Below are positions 35,460 to 40,000 of a stretch of DNA of 40,000 nt, one piece after another. A program made the position numbers and the translations under genes. The DNA is from Salpingoeca rosetta (taxonomy: Eukaryota > Opisthokonta > Choanoflagellata > Craspedida > Salpingoecidae): the NCBI RefSeq assembly GCF_000188695.1, contig NW_004754930.1:42978-82977 (forward strand). The letters run 5' to 3'. Under the pieces are notes generated by a model that was given only the letters and a program-made list of their open reading frames with translations, had not been told where the DNA came from and searched no databases. Each line of letters starts with the position of its first letter. Position 1 is the first letter of the stretch.

Positions 35460-36585
35460 GCTTATTGTCGTTGTTGTGCGTGAACGTGTGGTGCACAGTG
35501 CACTAAAGCATCAGCGCCCTGCTCACATGATGACACAAAAAGACTTGAGACAAGTACGCAAGCTGGTTTTGTTGACAGGGAGACGCACCTCCAAGACCGC
35601 CAAAGGTCTGAATGAACGCCGTGTTGAATGAGACGGAGGCCGCATCCACGTACACTTCACCACCAGCACCGGCGCCACCCTTTGCAGAGGCAATGCCGCC
35701 GTTGGCCTGCACGGAGGCCGATGTACTTGAGCCTTGCAGGGTGTCGCAGGCGAGGCGGATGCTACCACCGGAGCCCGAACCTGCACCGTCGGTGGAGGCC
35801 TGCTGGCCGTTGGCTCGCACGTGGCCATCGAGGGTGAAGGTTCCCATGACCTGGAGATCCACCACGCCGCCGCCCAGGCCTGCGCCGAGGCCATTGGCGT
35901 CCTCGCCACCAGCAACACCGCCCTTGAGTTGGATGGTGTCCTGCGGAGCGATGGGTGCCTGGAGCGTGCTGGAGTGGCCGCCGCTGGACCAGAACGAGCC
36001 ACCGGGCGCCGCCTGCCCTTGTGAGGCGGAAGTCGCCGCGGTTGTGCAGAACCGTGGGAGCGGCTCTGCCTCAATGGTGGCGTACTCTGACAGGGTGAGG
36101 TCACCGTTGACGGTGGCTCGCGGGTACGTGCAGCCGTTGGGGCGCATGGTCACGACAACGTCGTCTGCGATCGTGACGCTGCGTGGGAAAGTGTGATCTG
36201 CGCTGATGTCGCAGGACGTGGCTATGCGATCCAGTTGGCCGTTGACTGTCTGAAGAGTGCAAGTGGACGCCGCGCTGGTGGCCGAGCACGAGCTGAGAAC
36301 AACGAGCAGGACCGCAACCATCGCTGCGCGCAGCGTGCGCCATGTGCGGCGCGAGCCAACCACGGCAGTCGCAGCGTCCTTGTGCGGTGACTGCTGTCGC
36401 TGTTGGCGTGGTCGTGTATTTGACTTGCTGCACGGCCTGGACAGTGGTGGCCGTGGGTTGTTGTGTCTGGAAGGCCACACAGCAGGGGCGGACGATCCTC
36501 GGCTCTCAGGGCGAGGATGGCCGTGCCCGTGTGTGGGTGTGGGCAGCGTGTCCCCGCCACCATCGGGCAGGGTTCGCAGCATCAT
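1..36585 (-). CDS. Giant modular secreted/cell-surface protein, partial (C-terminus beyond window)
   Basis: One minus-strand gene with exons 36585-35589, 35300-35037, 34831-34540, 34243-33786, a probable 33451-33308, and 33079 to past position 1. All junctions are GT-AG and every phase joins. Domains in order: hydrophobic signal segment, Gly-rich module, F5/8 type C, two HYR, degenerate cupredoxin-like region, about 100-residue beta repeats, then about 18 Gly-rich modules with inserted F5/8C-like, SUEL-lectin, beta-propeller-like and Cys-rich segments. The visible product exceeds 11,500 residues. Domain types and many N-glycosylation sequons (for example NVT, NHT, NST) place it outside the cell. 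An adhesion or matrix role is inference; I do not recognise a named gene. The last exon is broken by frame changes near 22190 and 15990 and by a 411 bp duplication at 1797-2653. The start is either ATG 36585 or ATG 36321; the second lies directly before the signal-like stretch. Confidence 0.85.
1797..2207. repeat. 411 bp perfect direct duplication, copy 1
   Basis: Identical by eye to 2243-2653 (offset 446 bp). Coding on the minus strand in a frame shifted by two bases relative to copy 2. This copy continues correctly into the next module (GANIG-LSGFGELAGPG). Confidence 0.95.
2243..2653. repeat. 411 bp perfect direct duplication, copy 2
   Basis: Joined correctly on its 5' (coding) side to the upstream module (KVGTGAVLDLVNTTLL). 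On its 3' side it runs into a 35 bp linker (2208-2242) and a TGA at 2210-2212, giving the false end GANIGDIRRNLLPQG. Removing one copy plus linker fuses the two halves into one open frame. Confidence 0.95.
3524..4507 (-). other. Cys-rich, heavily N-glycosylatable segment
   Basis: About 330 residues between two Gly-rich modules. The first third has many Cys (CFWHPVTQTCGCQ, CPERPERYCEKGPDC, DVCRESNC, CVSSKCYQYF). The rest is dense in N-x-S/T sequons, including a run NSTTGNNSTAGNSTAG, and Tyr-rich strands such as RVYYTYWNITY. No known family recognised. Probably a disulfide-bonded, glycosylated surface segment. Confidence 0.7.
7832..8011 (-). other. Small Cys-rich insertion in a Gly-rich module
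   Basis: About 60 residues inserted between LDVRGGDASMNDG and GGGAGGGGRIALW. It contains four Cys (RCASSF, EQCVL, RWCST, DDCVG), probably two disulfides. It occupies the same loop as the SUEL-lectin insertion at 12209-12418. Confidence 0.65.
10274..10663 (-). other. Inserted F5/8C-like galactose-binding-fold domain (C)
   Basis: About 130 residues between LIVNNRGNR and ARTWIDW. Reads FVVTSSVDMPDL, FQITFTTPVYVYYLDVHSGC, DVTIVGRKGS, a second Cys, then LVSVSVQSTLPPL and VALDHIAIT. It is more diverged than A and B, but has the same Cys spacing and the same entry and exit strands. Confidence 0.5.
12209..12418 (-). other. Inserted SUEL/Gal-lectin (rhamnose-binding lectin-type) domain
   Basis: About 70 residues inserted between the GGEGYGPAG and GGGGSGGRLAVY elements of a module. 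Reads LLECRYGIHVITATYGANC, then CDQSWFCAYEV and GDPNPACRKDFDLQYKC. It has the SUEL/Gal_Lectin signature: LxC at the start, I-x-V-x-x-A-x-YG, internal Cys pairs, a GDPxPxCxK(x)L-type motif and a closing YxC. It is somewhat short. These lectins bind L-rhamnose or galactose. Confidence 0.85.
13559..13963 (-). other. Inserted F5/8C-like galactose-binding-fold domain (B)
   Basis: About 135 residues between the module strands ILYVDNNADF and SAWLVP. Contains RLVDGSLTSWFGTSSGSRVQ, DFYMPQEIYLDHALIYPRCD, VRYWVSVYNG, a second Cys in RNCLHG, then VKITFERAPGSSWTALNEIE. The W-x-LVDG, V-DF-x-P, DHALIYP and LNEIELYW elements are characteristic of F5/8C. This is the clearest of the three inserted copies. Confidence 0.75.
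15565..16000 (-). other. Frame break 2 in giant exon
   Basis: The upstream frame is module-like to about INLNDGGYQSREVRESLNDE, then becomes nonsense and ends at 15565. The downstream frame is blocked by TGA at 15992-15994 and from there reads GTGLTDYDPQEGRG, then HQRGASGGGHGGTGG, the expected Gly/His anchor. The change is therefore at about 15985-16000. Confidence 0.85.
16669..17088 (-). other. Inserted F5/8C-like galactose-binding-fold domain (A)
   Basis: About 140 residues between a module LRLDN strand and the AKTWLM strand. Pattern: VVVTSSHATYSN, LTMDLRATKFVSYIRVFPHC, two Cys about 35 residues apart, then VSEIVFRLRRRDALIALSAIE. The order VDLxxxxxVxxIRVFP followed by xxxALSxIEVY is typical of discoidin-like domains and matches domains B and C in this gene. 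Confidence 0.65.
17479..18186 (-). other. Inserted beta-propeller-like domain
   Basis: About 236 residues inserted between the LDGxIxA strand (HIDGDILADSYN) and the GGGSGGSILF strand of one module. It has repeated blade-like patterns: TVFRYDDEYTRIGSF, GVAVDFDYVYAMCYYGNKVY, LSRDTGAILGSPIEL, GLHVVENKIYDV, GLYRYELDTGEFDHI and AFNGRDICVSSGNDNVYCY. The alternation of (hydrophobic)-Y-x-(hydrophobic) strands with DTG turns resembles NHL/SMP-30 or PQQ-type propellers. The exact family cannot be assigned by eye. Confidence 0.6.
22155..22200 (-). other. Frame break 1 in giant exon
   Basis: The upstream frame reads GSAGGASNGH, then loses module sense and stops with TGA at 22155-22157. The next frame is closed by TAA at about 22195-22197 and from there reads RGGNGGGSIWMNITEHVLIDG, the expected continuation. 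The change must lie between about 22185 and 22197. A single missing or two extra bases would explain it. Confidence 0.85.
26138..31838 (-). repeat. Array of about 100-residue beta-strand repeats
   Basis: About 1,900 residues of Val/Thr/Ser/Gly-rich repeats built on strands such as LxVSGTFNAGLIAL, VxAGATLHMEAKD and LTLDKAVYD. Units recur about every 100 residues. From about residue 1300 of the frame two unit types alternate, giving a super-repeat of about 205 residues (about 615 bp) marked by FDPPQPGA-like motifs near 28850, 28240, 27600 and 27000. The pattern suggests a long solenoid or beta-helix stalk (inference). Confidence 0.8.
29739..31271 (-). repeat. 306 bp near-identical tandem coding repeats
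   Basis: Five consecutive units share the motif KDGSSDL(T/S)SV or close variants, spaced 101-102 codons apart. Two adjacent copies beginning at 30451 and 30757 are identical for about 70 bases and highly similar for about 160, an exact 306 bp offset. This suggests recent expansion or gene conversion. Confidence 0.85.
32277..32477 (-). other. Degenerate cupredoxin/plastocyanin-like domain
   Basis: Reads HPGDTVQWVWQNEQHS, then DGSFSAG and LRHTFDTPGTFNYTD, closing with a VVFSVVV strand. This matches the plastocyanin-like pattern: PGDTVxWxW, a His after an Asn-containing loop, GSFxSG, then F(x)TPGTFxY. The first His ligand position is present, but the usual C-terminal Cys-x(n)-His-x(n)-Met loop is missing, so copper binding is unlikely. 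Structural role inferred. Confidence 0.6.
33080..33307 (-). other. Intron before the giant exon
   Basis: A 228 bp intron: GTGTGG donor, ACTGGCAG acceptor. An in-frame TGA a few bases upstream of the acceptor shows the giant exon cannot extend further 5'. It contains a small TGGTGG-type repeat at about 33111-33142. Confidence 0.65.
33308..33451 (-). other. Probable additional exon of giant gene (48 codons)
   Basis: A 144 bp open stretch preceded on the sense strand by TGTACAG and followed by AAG/GTGTGG. Both ends are phase 1, matching exon 4 and the giant exon, so inclusion keeps the frame. It would read TVTE-P-TQRSRSGG at one end and AWLSSYED-TAFLYN at the other. Roughly 70 percent of third codon positions are G or C, as in the flanking coding sequence. 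Including it divides a 706 bp gap into introns of 334 bp and 228 bp, in line with the other introns. Without it, exon 4 also joins the giant exon in frame, so it may be optional. Confidence 0.6.
33452..33785 (-). other. Intron after HYR exon
   Basis: A 334 bp intron if the small exon at 33308-33451 is used: GTAAGC donor, TGTACAG acceptor. It contains the CA/CG-rich run at 33744-33769 and otherwise no recognisable feature. Confidence 0.6.
33744..33769. repeat. (CA)n/(CG)-mixed microsatellite
   Basis: A short CA-rich run with interspersed CG, in the intron after the HYR exon. Confidence 0.85.
33786..34243 (-). other. Giant gene exon 4: two HYR (hyalin repeat) domains
   Basis: A 458 bp exon. 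HYR 1 spans about 34242-34003: it opens CPENQ, has the core FEAPVATDSSG, then FSSGTHTVTFNAKDG and the closing CTMTVMV. HYR 2 spans about 33975-33790: CPSDMTVEAD, FSVPVG, then HIGSNVVYFVDA and CSFTITVT; it is shorter than usual in the middle. HYR domains are immunoglobulin-like folds found in adhesion and extracellular proteins. The exon ends in phase 1 (GAGC before GTAAGC). Confidence 0.88.
34244..34539 (-). other. Intron 3
   Basis: A 296 bp intron, GTACGC donor and GGGCAG acceptor. It holds a 12-base G homopolymer (plus strand, 34520-34531) and an imperfect CA/TG, CATG-rich tract at about 34380-34510. Nothing coding is seen. Confidence 0.82.
34520..34531. repeat. G12 homopolymer
   Basis: Twelve consecutive G on the plus strand, within intron 3 close to its donor. 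Such a run is prone to length error in sequencing. Confidence 0.95.
34540..34831 (-). other. Giant gene exon 3: C-terminal part of F5/8 type C domain
   Basis: A 292 bp exon. It supplies the second half of the F5/8C domain: QFQVKYSTD, FRGDSDPDTRVVNRF, then ARCVRVYPLGGYNVGLRMDVLGY, matching the family pattern of a late Arg-rich strand (A R x V R V x P) and the terminal (R)M(D/E)(V/L)xGY/C motif. A short Ser/Pro linker leads to the phase 2 donor (AACGG before GTACGC), which joins exon 4 as FRNG-CPENQ. Confidence 0.88.
34832..35036 (-). other. Intron 2
   Basis: A 205 bp intron, GTACGT donor and CTGCAG acceptor on the sense strand. It splits the F5/8C domain in phase 1. It carries GT/CA-rich sequence but no gene. 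Confidence 0.85.
35037..35300 (-). other. Giant gene exon 2: N-terminal part of F5/8 type C domain
   Basis: A 264 bp exon. It encodes ATYEVIDSFRYAGGWTPNSG and VQVNLQGTYLVSGVVTQG, the typical first half of a coagulation factor 5/8 type C (discoidin) domain: the Trp of the xGGWTP motif, then a strand of the V(Q/T)V(D/N)L type and the SGVVTQG strand. It ends CAAG before GTACGT. The domain continues across intron 2 without loss of frame (VVTQ-GNTQNNYVTRQ). F5/8C domains usually bind glycans, phospholipids or proteins at the cell surface. Confidence 0.88.
35301..35588 (-). other. Intron 1 with (GT)n microsatellite
   Basis: A 288 bp intron, GTGCGT donor (sense strand) and a TTGCAAATAG acceptor. 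It contains an almost pure (GT)n run on the plus strand at about 35405-35457. Phase 1 on both sides. Confidence 0.8.
35405..35457. repeat. (GT)n microsatellite
   Basis: About 26 uninterrupted GT dinucleotides inside intron 1 of the giant gene. Confidence 0.97.
35589..36585 (-). other. Giant gene exon 1: signal segment and first Gly-rich module
   Basis: Two ATGs at 36585 and 36582 open the longest frame. A third at 36321 has G at -3 and +4 and directly precedes a hydrophobic run (MVAVLLVVLSSCSATSA) that looks like a cleavable signal peptide ending near SATSA. From the upstream ATG, 88 polar Pro/Arg/His-rich residues precede it, which would make it an internal signal or anchor. After it comes a Cys-containing beta-type region (TCTLQ...NGCTYP), then a Gly-rich module with the family signatures FTLDGHVRANG, GSGSGGSIRL and GGAGAGGEVYV. 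The exon ends GGAG before a GTGCGT donor, in phase 1, and joins exon 2 to give FGGLG-APDEL. Confidence 0.8.
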
Positions 36586-37327
36586 TGTGCCGACGCTCTG
36601 CTGCGCCGGGCTTGCTTTCTGCTGCGTACCTTCTCGTGTCCTGCGGATGGTCAATCGCAGGCTGCACACTAACAGAAGTGGGGAGGGGGGAGATGCACAG
36701 GGGGGAGGGGGAGGAAGGCGTCAGGCACGTTGCTGTTGAAGAACACGAGTCAAGTCCACAGTGGGTGAAGACGTGCAGTGCACTCGTGCAAAAGTGACAG
36801 GAGGGGAGACGAGAACAAACGGGAAGGGTGTGGGAAAAGGAATGGGTCGCTGACACAGCAGCTACAATACAAGCGAGTGGATGTGGGTGGGAAGGGGGGA
36901 GAGAGTGTGTGTGTGCCTTCTTTCTTCCGAGCAACTCAACACACGCACACACGCGCAAAGCCAAGGGCAAAGAGCGAGTAAGCGTGAGCGGGAAACAGAG
37001 TTTGGAATGAGAGATGGCGGAGATGGAGCCAATGTGAAGAGCAGAAAAAAAAAGTCAACACCCCACAACAAAAACCACGCAAACACCCACGCACAGAACA
37101 CAGCGGAGGCGATGGCGCTGCTTGTGTTTCGTGCGGCTTCCTTTGCCTGCAGGCACACAAACAGCAAAGCAAAGAGCAAAGCAAAGAGCGTTCGCCGCCA
37201 CCGCAAGAAAAAAAATTCTGTCCTGGGAGCTGTCGATAATTTGTGAATATCTTTTATGTAGAAAATTGCACATGGGTCCGCCATCCCCAAACAACGCAAG
37301 TTGCACATGTCGAGGTGGGCGAGGGAG

Positions 37328-37329
37328 GT

Positions 37330-37373
<44 letters not shown>
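37328..37373. repeat. (TG)n microsatellite
   Basis: Nearly pure TG run with one TGTA interruption at its start, downstream of CWC27. Confidence 0.95.
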
Positions 37374-37374
<1 letters not shown>

Positions 37375-37400
37375 TGCGTGTGTGTGTATGTGTGTATGTA

Positions 37401-37487
37401 TGTCTGCTGTAGCTCTGTGTGTGTGTGTGTGTGTGTGTGTATCTGCTGTAGCTCTGTGTGTCTGTCTGCTGTAGCTCTGTGTGTGTA
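37401..37487. repeat. Minisatellite, three copies of TCTGCTGTAGCTCTGTGTGT
   Basis: Copies start near 37403, 37442 and 37465, separated by TG runs of different length. Confidence 0.9.
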
Positions 37488-37636
37488 TCACCATGTGTGT
37501 GTGTGACGATCGGGTTGCTTGCTTCTCTCAAGCTCCTTCACGTCATGCACAACAACCACAAACTCCACACGCTGCGCACGCTGCGCACACACGGACTCCC
37601 CCCCCCTTCTCTCTCTCTTCTGTCTCTCAATCCATC

Positions 37637-38538
37637 TCATCTGCGATGGTGTCTGTGACTGCTGCTGCTGCTGCTGGCGCTGCTTGGGCCCCTGCCGCGG
37701 TCCCGGTCCCGGTCCCGGTCCCGGCTGCGGTGGTGCGTGCTGCTGTCCTTGCGCCGGCGGATGTTGAGCGGGTTGCGGGGGTCGTAGATATCAAGGCTGT
37801 TGGGATCCAGCTCAGGGTCGATGCCCTTTGGTGCAGTCTCAACCTCGTTGGTCAGCTTGTGTTGCATCCTGCACACGTGTGCGTGTGTGTGTGCGTGTGT
37901 GTGTGTGTGCATGTTTGTGTACGTGTGTGTGAGTGTGTGTGTGCATGTTTGTGTACGTGTGTGTACGTGCGTGCGTGTATGTGTGTGTGTGTGTGTGTAC
38001 GTGTGTTTGTTCACGTTTGTGTGAGTGGCACAAGATATTGGGTGACAAAGAAGAAACGCTCAAACACGTGGAACGCGCGCCAAAGGACATCGTGCGCCCA
38101 CGACATCAAAACCACGCCCCCCCCCCCCCCAAAAAAATGTCACCTCTCCTCACCGCCATTACCCACCATGTTGTGTCGGCGACCTCGTCCGAAAGATCGT
38201 CCACACCTGGTGGTGCTGTCACTGCTTCTGTATCGCTTACAGCTGGCGCCAATGCACTCCCGCTCCCACTCCCGCTCCCACCGCCACTGCTGCTGCTCGC
38301 GCTTCCGCTGCCCGCACGGCTGAGCTTGTTGCGGAACTTGGCCAGCAGCGCAAGCGTCTCGCTCTCCCGATCTCCGCGCTTCTTCGCACGCCGTGACTTG
38401 CCCCTGCAGTCATGTGTGCGTGTGCGCGTGTGAACGCACTGGCGAGAACACAACAGCAACTACTACTACTACGACTACTACTACTTTGTGCAAGCATCAA
38501 AACTGGTTTGGCCGTGAACAGAGCCCCCCCTTTCGACC

Positions 38539-38635
<97 letters not shown>

Positions 38636-39853
38636 GCACACGCACACGCACAACGTACTCCTTCAACAGCTGAGCGCGCTCCTGCGAGAGGAATGCGCTG
38701 GCCTCAGACATGGGCTTGGCATCCTTTCCCTCGCCAGCGCCCCCATCACCATCGTGGCCGCTCTTGGCCTTCTTCAGCTCCCGCTTCAGCTCATCAGCCT
38801 CCTGCAAAGGAGGGTTGTGGTGATGGGAGGGGTGGCAGCGTTGGTGGTCAGGCAGAGCGGTAATGGGGAGGCGGGTAACACGTGAGGAGGACGAGATGGG
38901 GGAAGGGAGGGGGCTTCAGCAGAGCAAGCGCAATGAATTCGCCAGAAGTGGCACCACACTATGTCACGTCAAATATAGGCACACAACCACAGCCAACAAA
39001 TAAACACCACACAACACAACACAACTCAACACAACTCAATACAACAACTCAGCACAACTCAACAGAACAGAACACAACACAACACAATACAACTCAACAC
39101 AACAACTCAACACAACACAACACAACTCAATAACCACAACACCACACAACACAACTCAACACAACAACTCAACACAACACAACACAGTACACGACCACGC
39201 GATTGCACTCACGCACCCGCTTGATGGTTTGCAGTCGTTCCTCTGCCTCACGTGCGGCCTTGACATGTTCCGGCTCACGTGGCTTTGCATCATCGGCACC
39301 ACTGCGCCGCGTGCCTTTGCTCACGCGCGCCCTGGCCTCCTTCTTCACATCGTCTGCGTCTGCTTCCAGGATGGAGCGTGTCGCTGCCTCAGAGTCGCGT
39401 GCGGACGCAAGACGCTCATCCTGCAGCACGTCGTGGCTGCTCTTCAACTTGCCCAGCTGTCAGTGGAAGTGGAAAGCAGGAATCAGTGCACAGCAGCAGG
39501 AAGAGTGAAGTGTAAATCAAAGGATAACGACCCCACAACGATAAATTCCTGCTTGCATGCCAAGCCAAGACACACACACGCGCGCGCGTGCGCAGGCGTT
39601 GCAACCATGTGCGCACACAGTCATGTGCACTCGCACGCACACACGCACGTACCTTCTTGGTGGACTCATGTATAACTTGTTCATCCTCTTCGGCCTCTTC
39701 ACCAAACGACATGAGCTTGAAGTCTTTCACCGCCTTGACACGTGCTTTCCTACGCCGCCTTCGCTTCGCCTCGCTCTCCTCATCCTGCTGCGGCACGCGC
39801 GGCGCCAGCTTCCGTGGTACAATGTCGTCAAACGGATTGCTCAGCACCTCCGT
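37637..39853 (-). CDS. CWC27: Spliceosome-associated protein CWC27 (cyclophilin family), last five exons
   Basis: Exons 39853-39653, 39456-39217, 38801-38659, 38403-38167 and 37868-37637 (TGA at 37639-37637) join in phase. The product begins TEVLSNPFDDIVPRK, then KDFKLMSFGEEAEEDE, LKSSHDVLQDE, EADELKRELKKAK, ETLALLAKFRNKLS, and ends with DIYDPRNPLNIRRRKDS plus an RD/Ser/His-rich tail. Each block matches the order in human CWC27 (NPFDDI, FSLLSFGEEAEEEE, SSHDLL, LKRELL, TLALLNQFKSKL, EIYDPRNPVNKRRR). CWC27 is a nuclear, intrinsically disordered-tailed PPIase-family factor of the activated spliceosome that partners CWC22. The N-terminal cyclophilin domain lies beyond position 40000. The RDRDRDRD tail is richer in Arg/Asp than in human. 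Confidence 0.92.
37875..38020. repeat. Imperfect (TG)n tract
   Basis: TG repeats with TACG, TGCATG and TGAG interruptions, about 145 bp, inside the last CWC27 intron. Confidence 0.9.
38117..38137. repeat. C14A7 homopolymer pair
   Basis: Fourteen C followed by seven A on the plus strand, in a CWC27 intron. Confidence 0.93.
38458..38484. repeat. (ACT)n trinucleotide repeat
   Basis: About nine ACT units with one ACG interruption, in the same CWC27 intron as the (CA)n run. Confidence 0.9.
38540..38631. repeat. (CA)n microsatellite, about 45 units
   Basis: Essentially pure CA dinucleotides; the longest dinucleotide run in the window. Confidence 0.97.
38802..39216 (-). other. CWC27 intron with pentanucleotide satellite
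   Basis: A 415 bp intron, the longest in CWC27. The phase-correct donor is CGG/GTGCGTG; a GTGAGT four bases further would bring an early stop in the next exon. Acceptor TTTGCAG. Nearly half is the ACAAC-type satellite. Confidence 0.82.
39004..39190. repeat. (ACAAC/TCAAC)n satellite
   Basis: About 185 bp of ACAAC, ACACA and CTCAAC units on the plus strand, irregularly ordered. Confidence 0.93.
39457..39652 (-). other. CWC27 intron (196 bp)
   Basis: AAGAAG/GTACGT donor and CTGACAG acceptor, phase 0. It includes a CA/CG-rich tract at about 39570-39650. Confidence 0.85.
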
Positions 39854-40000
39854 CTGCAAGCATGAGCGCATGTGAGTGTGTGTGCGTGTGTGTGTGTGCG
39901 TGAGTGTGTGTGTGTGTGAGTGTGTGTGTGTGTATGTGTGTGTATGTGTGTGTGTGCGCGCGATTCAAGGTGCGTCTACAAACGTGGCAACAAGTTAAGC
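39854..40000 (-). other. CWC27 intron, 3' part, (TG)n-rich
   Basis: From the window edge to the TTGCAG acceptor before ACGGAGGTG. It contains an interrupted (TG)n run at about 39870-39958. No coding sequence seen. Confidence 0.8.
39870..39958. repeat. Interrupted (TG)n microsatellite
   Basis: TG repeats with periodic TGAG, TGCG and TATG interruptions. Confidence 0.92.

Larger units (their letters stand above)
36586..37636. other. Intergenic region between CWC27 3' end and giant gene start
   Basis: No gene seen; open frames here are CA/TG-driven. It holds the 3' flank of CWC27, TG-rich satellites (37328-37500), an AT-rich island at about 37205-37275 containing a sense-strand CATAAAAG, short poly-A runs near 37045 and 37205, and GA-rich tracts near 36676-36715 and 36890. 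The promoter of the giant gene must lie here; no canonical TATA box or AATAAA could be fixed. Confidence 0.6.
37869..38166 (-). other. CWC27 last intron, TG/CA-rich
   Basis: A 298 bp intron. Donor ACATG/GTGGGT in phase 2 gives the conserved Trp-Met (TTW-MQHK) across the junction; acceptor GTGCAG. It holds an imperfect (TG)n/ACGTG tract at about 37875-38020 and, near the donor, a C14A7 run on the plus strand. Confidence 0.85.
38404..38658 (-). other. CWC27 intron with (CA)n and (ACT)n
   Basis: A 255 bp intron, GTACGT donor and CTGCAG acceptor, phase 2. More than a third of it is a (CA)n run (plus strand). Confidence 0.85.

Noticed and set aside
37230..37262. TATA box for the giant gene (CATAAAAG on the sense strand)
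   Set aside because: It lies about 650 bp from the nearest ATG in an AT-rich island that could equally be the CWC27 3' end; position alone does not support a promoter call.
36862..37494. Minus-strand open frame of 210 codons rich in Thr-His
   Set aside because: Half is translated (CA)n. The rest has no domain and lies in the CWC27 3' flank.
38481..38661. Cys-Val/Thr-His polydipeptide frames
   Set aside because: They are direct translations of the (CA)n/(TG)n microsatellite in an intron.
39004..39190. Possible CRISPR-like or telomeric repeat
   Set aside because: Units are irregular five-base variants without spacers and do not match TTAGGG-type telomeres; it is an intronic satellite.

Overview
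This window reads as nuclear DNA of a GC-rich, intron-bearing unicellular holozoan, most likely a choanoflagellate of the Salpingoeca type (inference). The reasons are GT-AG introns of 196-415 bp, (CA)n/(TG)n runs in most introns, a spliceosomal gene with good human similarity, and animal-style extracellular domains (F5/8 type C, HYR, SUEL/Gal-lectin) on one giant polypeptide. Both recognised genes lie on the minus strand. No tRNA, rRNA, transposon or CRISPR was seen.

Right part (about 37.6-40 kb): the last five exons of CWC27, a spliceosomal cyclophilin-family protein. All exon phases join cleanly and the tail carries the conserved DIYDPRNPLN motif. The N-terminal cyclophilin domain lies beyond position 40000. 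A 1,051 bp intergenic stretch (36586-37636) holds the CWC27 3' flank, TG-rich satellites, an AT-rich island and the presumed promoter of the next gene.

Left part (1-36585): one gigantic secreted-protein gene that runs off the window at position 1. Five short 5' exons encode a hydrophobic signal segment, a first glycine-rich module, an F5/8C (discoidin) domain split by an intron, two HYR domains and a short linker exon. Then comes one coding exon of at least 33 kb. In protein order it holds a beta-rich leader with a degenerate cupredoxin-like domain; an array of about 100-residue beta repeats (near-identical 306 bp units, then a roughly 205-residue super-repeat); and about 18 glycine-rich modules spaced about 1.15-1.36 kb apart, probably beta-helical. 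Some modules are lengthened by inserted domains: three F5/8C-like, one SUEL/Gal-lectin, one beta-propeller-like and two cysteine-rich segments. The inserts use a few recurring loop positions. The product in the window exceeds 11,500 residues and is best read as a giant extracellular or cell-surface adhesion/matrix protein; its function is unknown.

The giant exon is interrupted three times: single-base-type frame changes near 22.19 kb and 15.99 kb, and a perfect 411 bp direct duplication (1797-2207 and 2243-2653) that introduces a stop. Thousands of clean codons flank each break and dropping one duplicate copy restores the frame, so assembly or sequencing errors are the likeliest cause.
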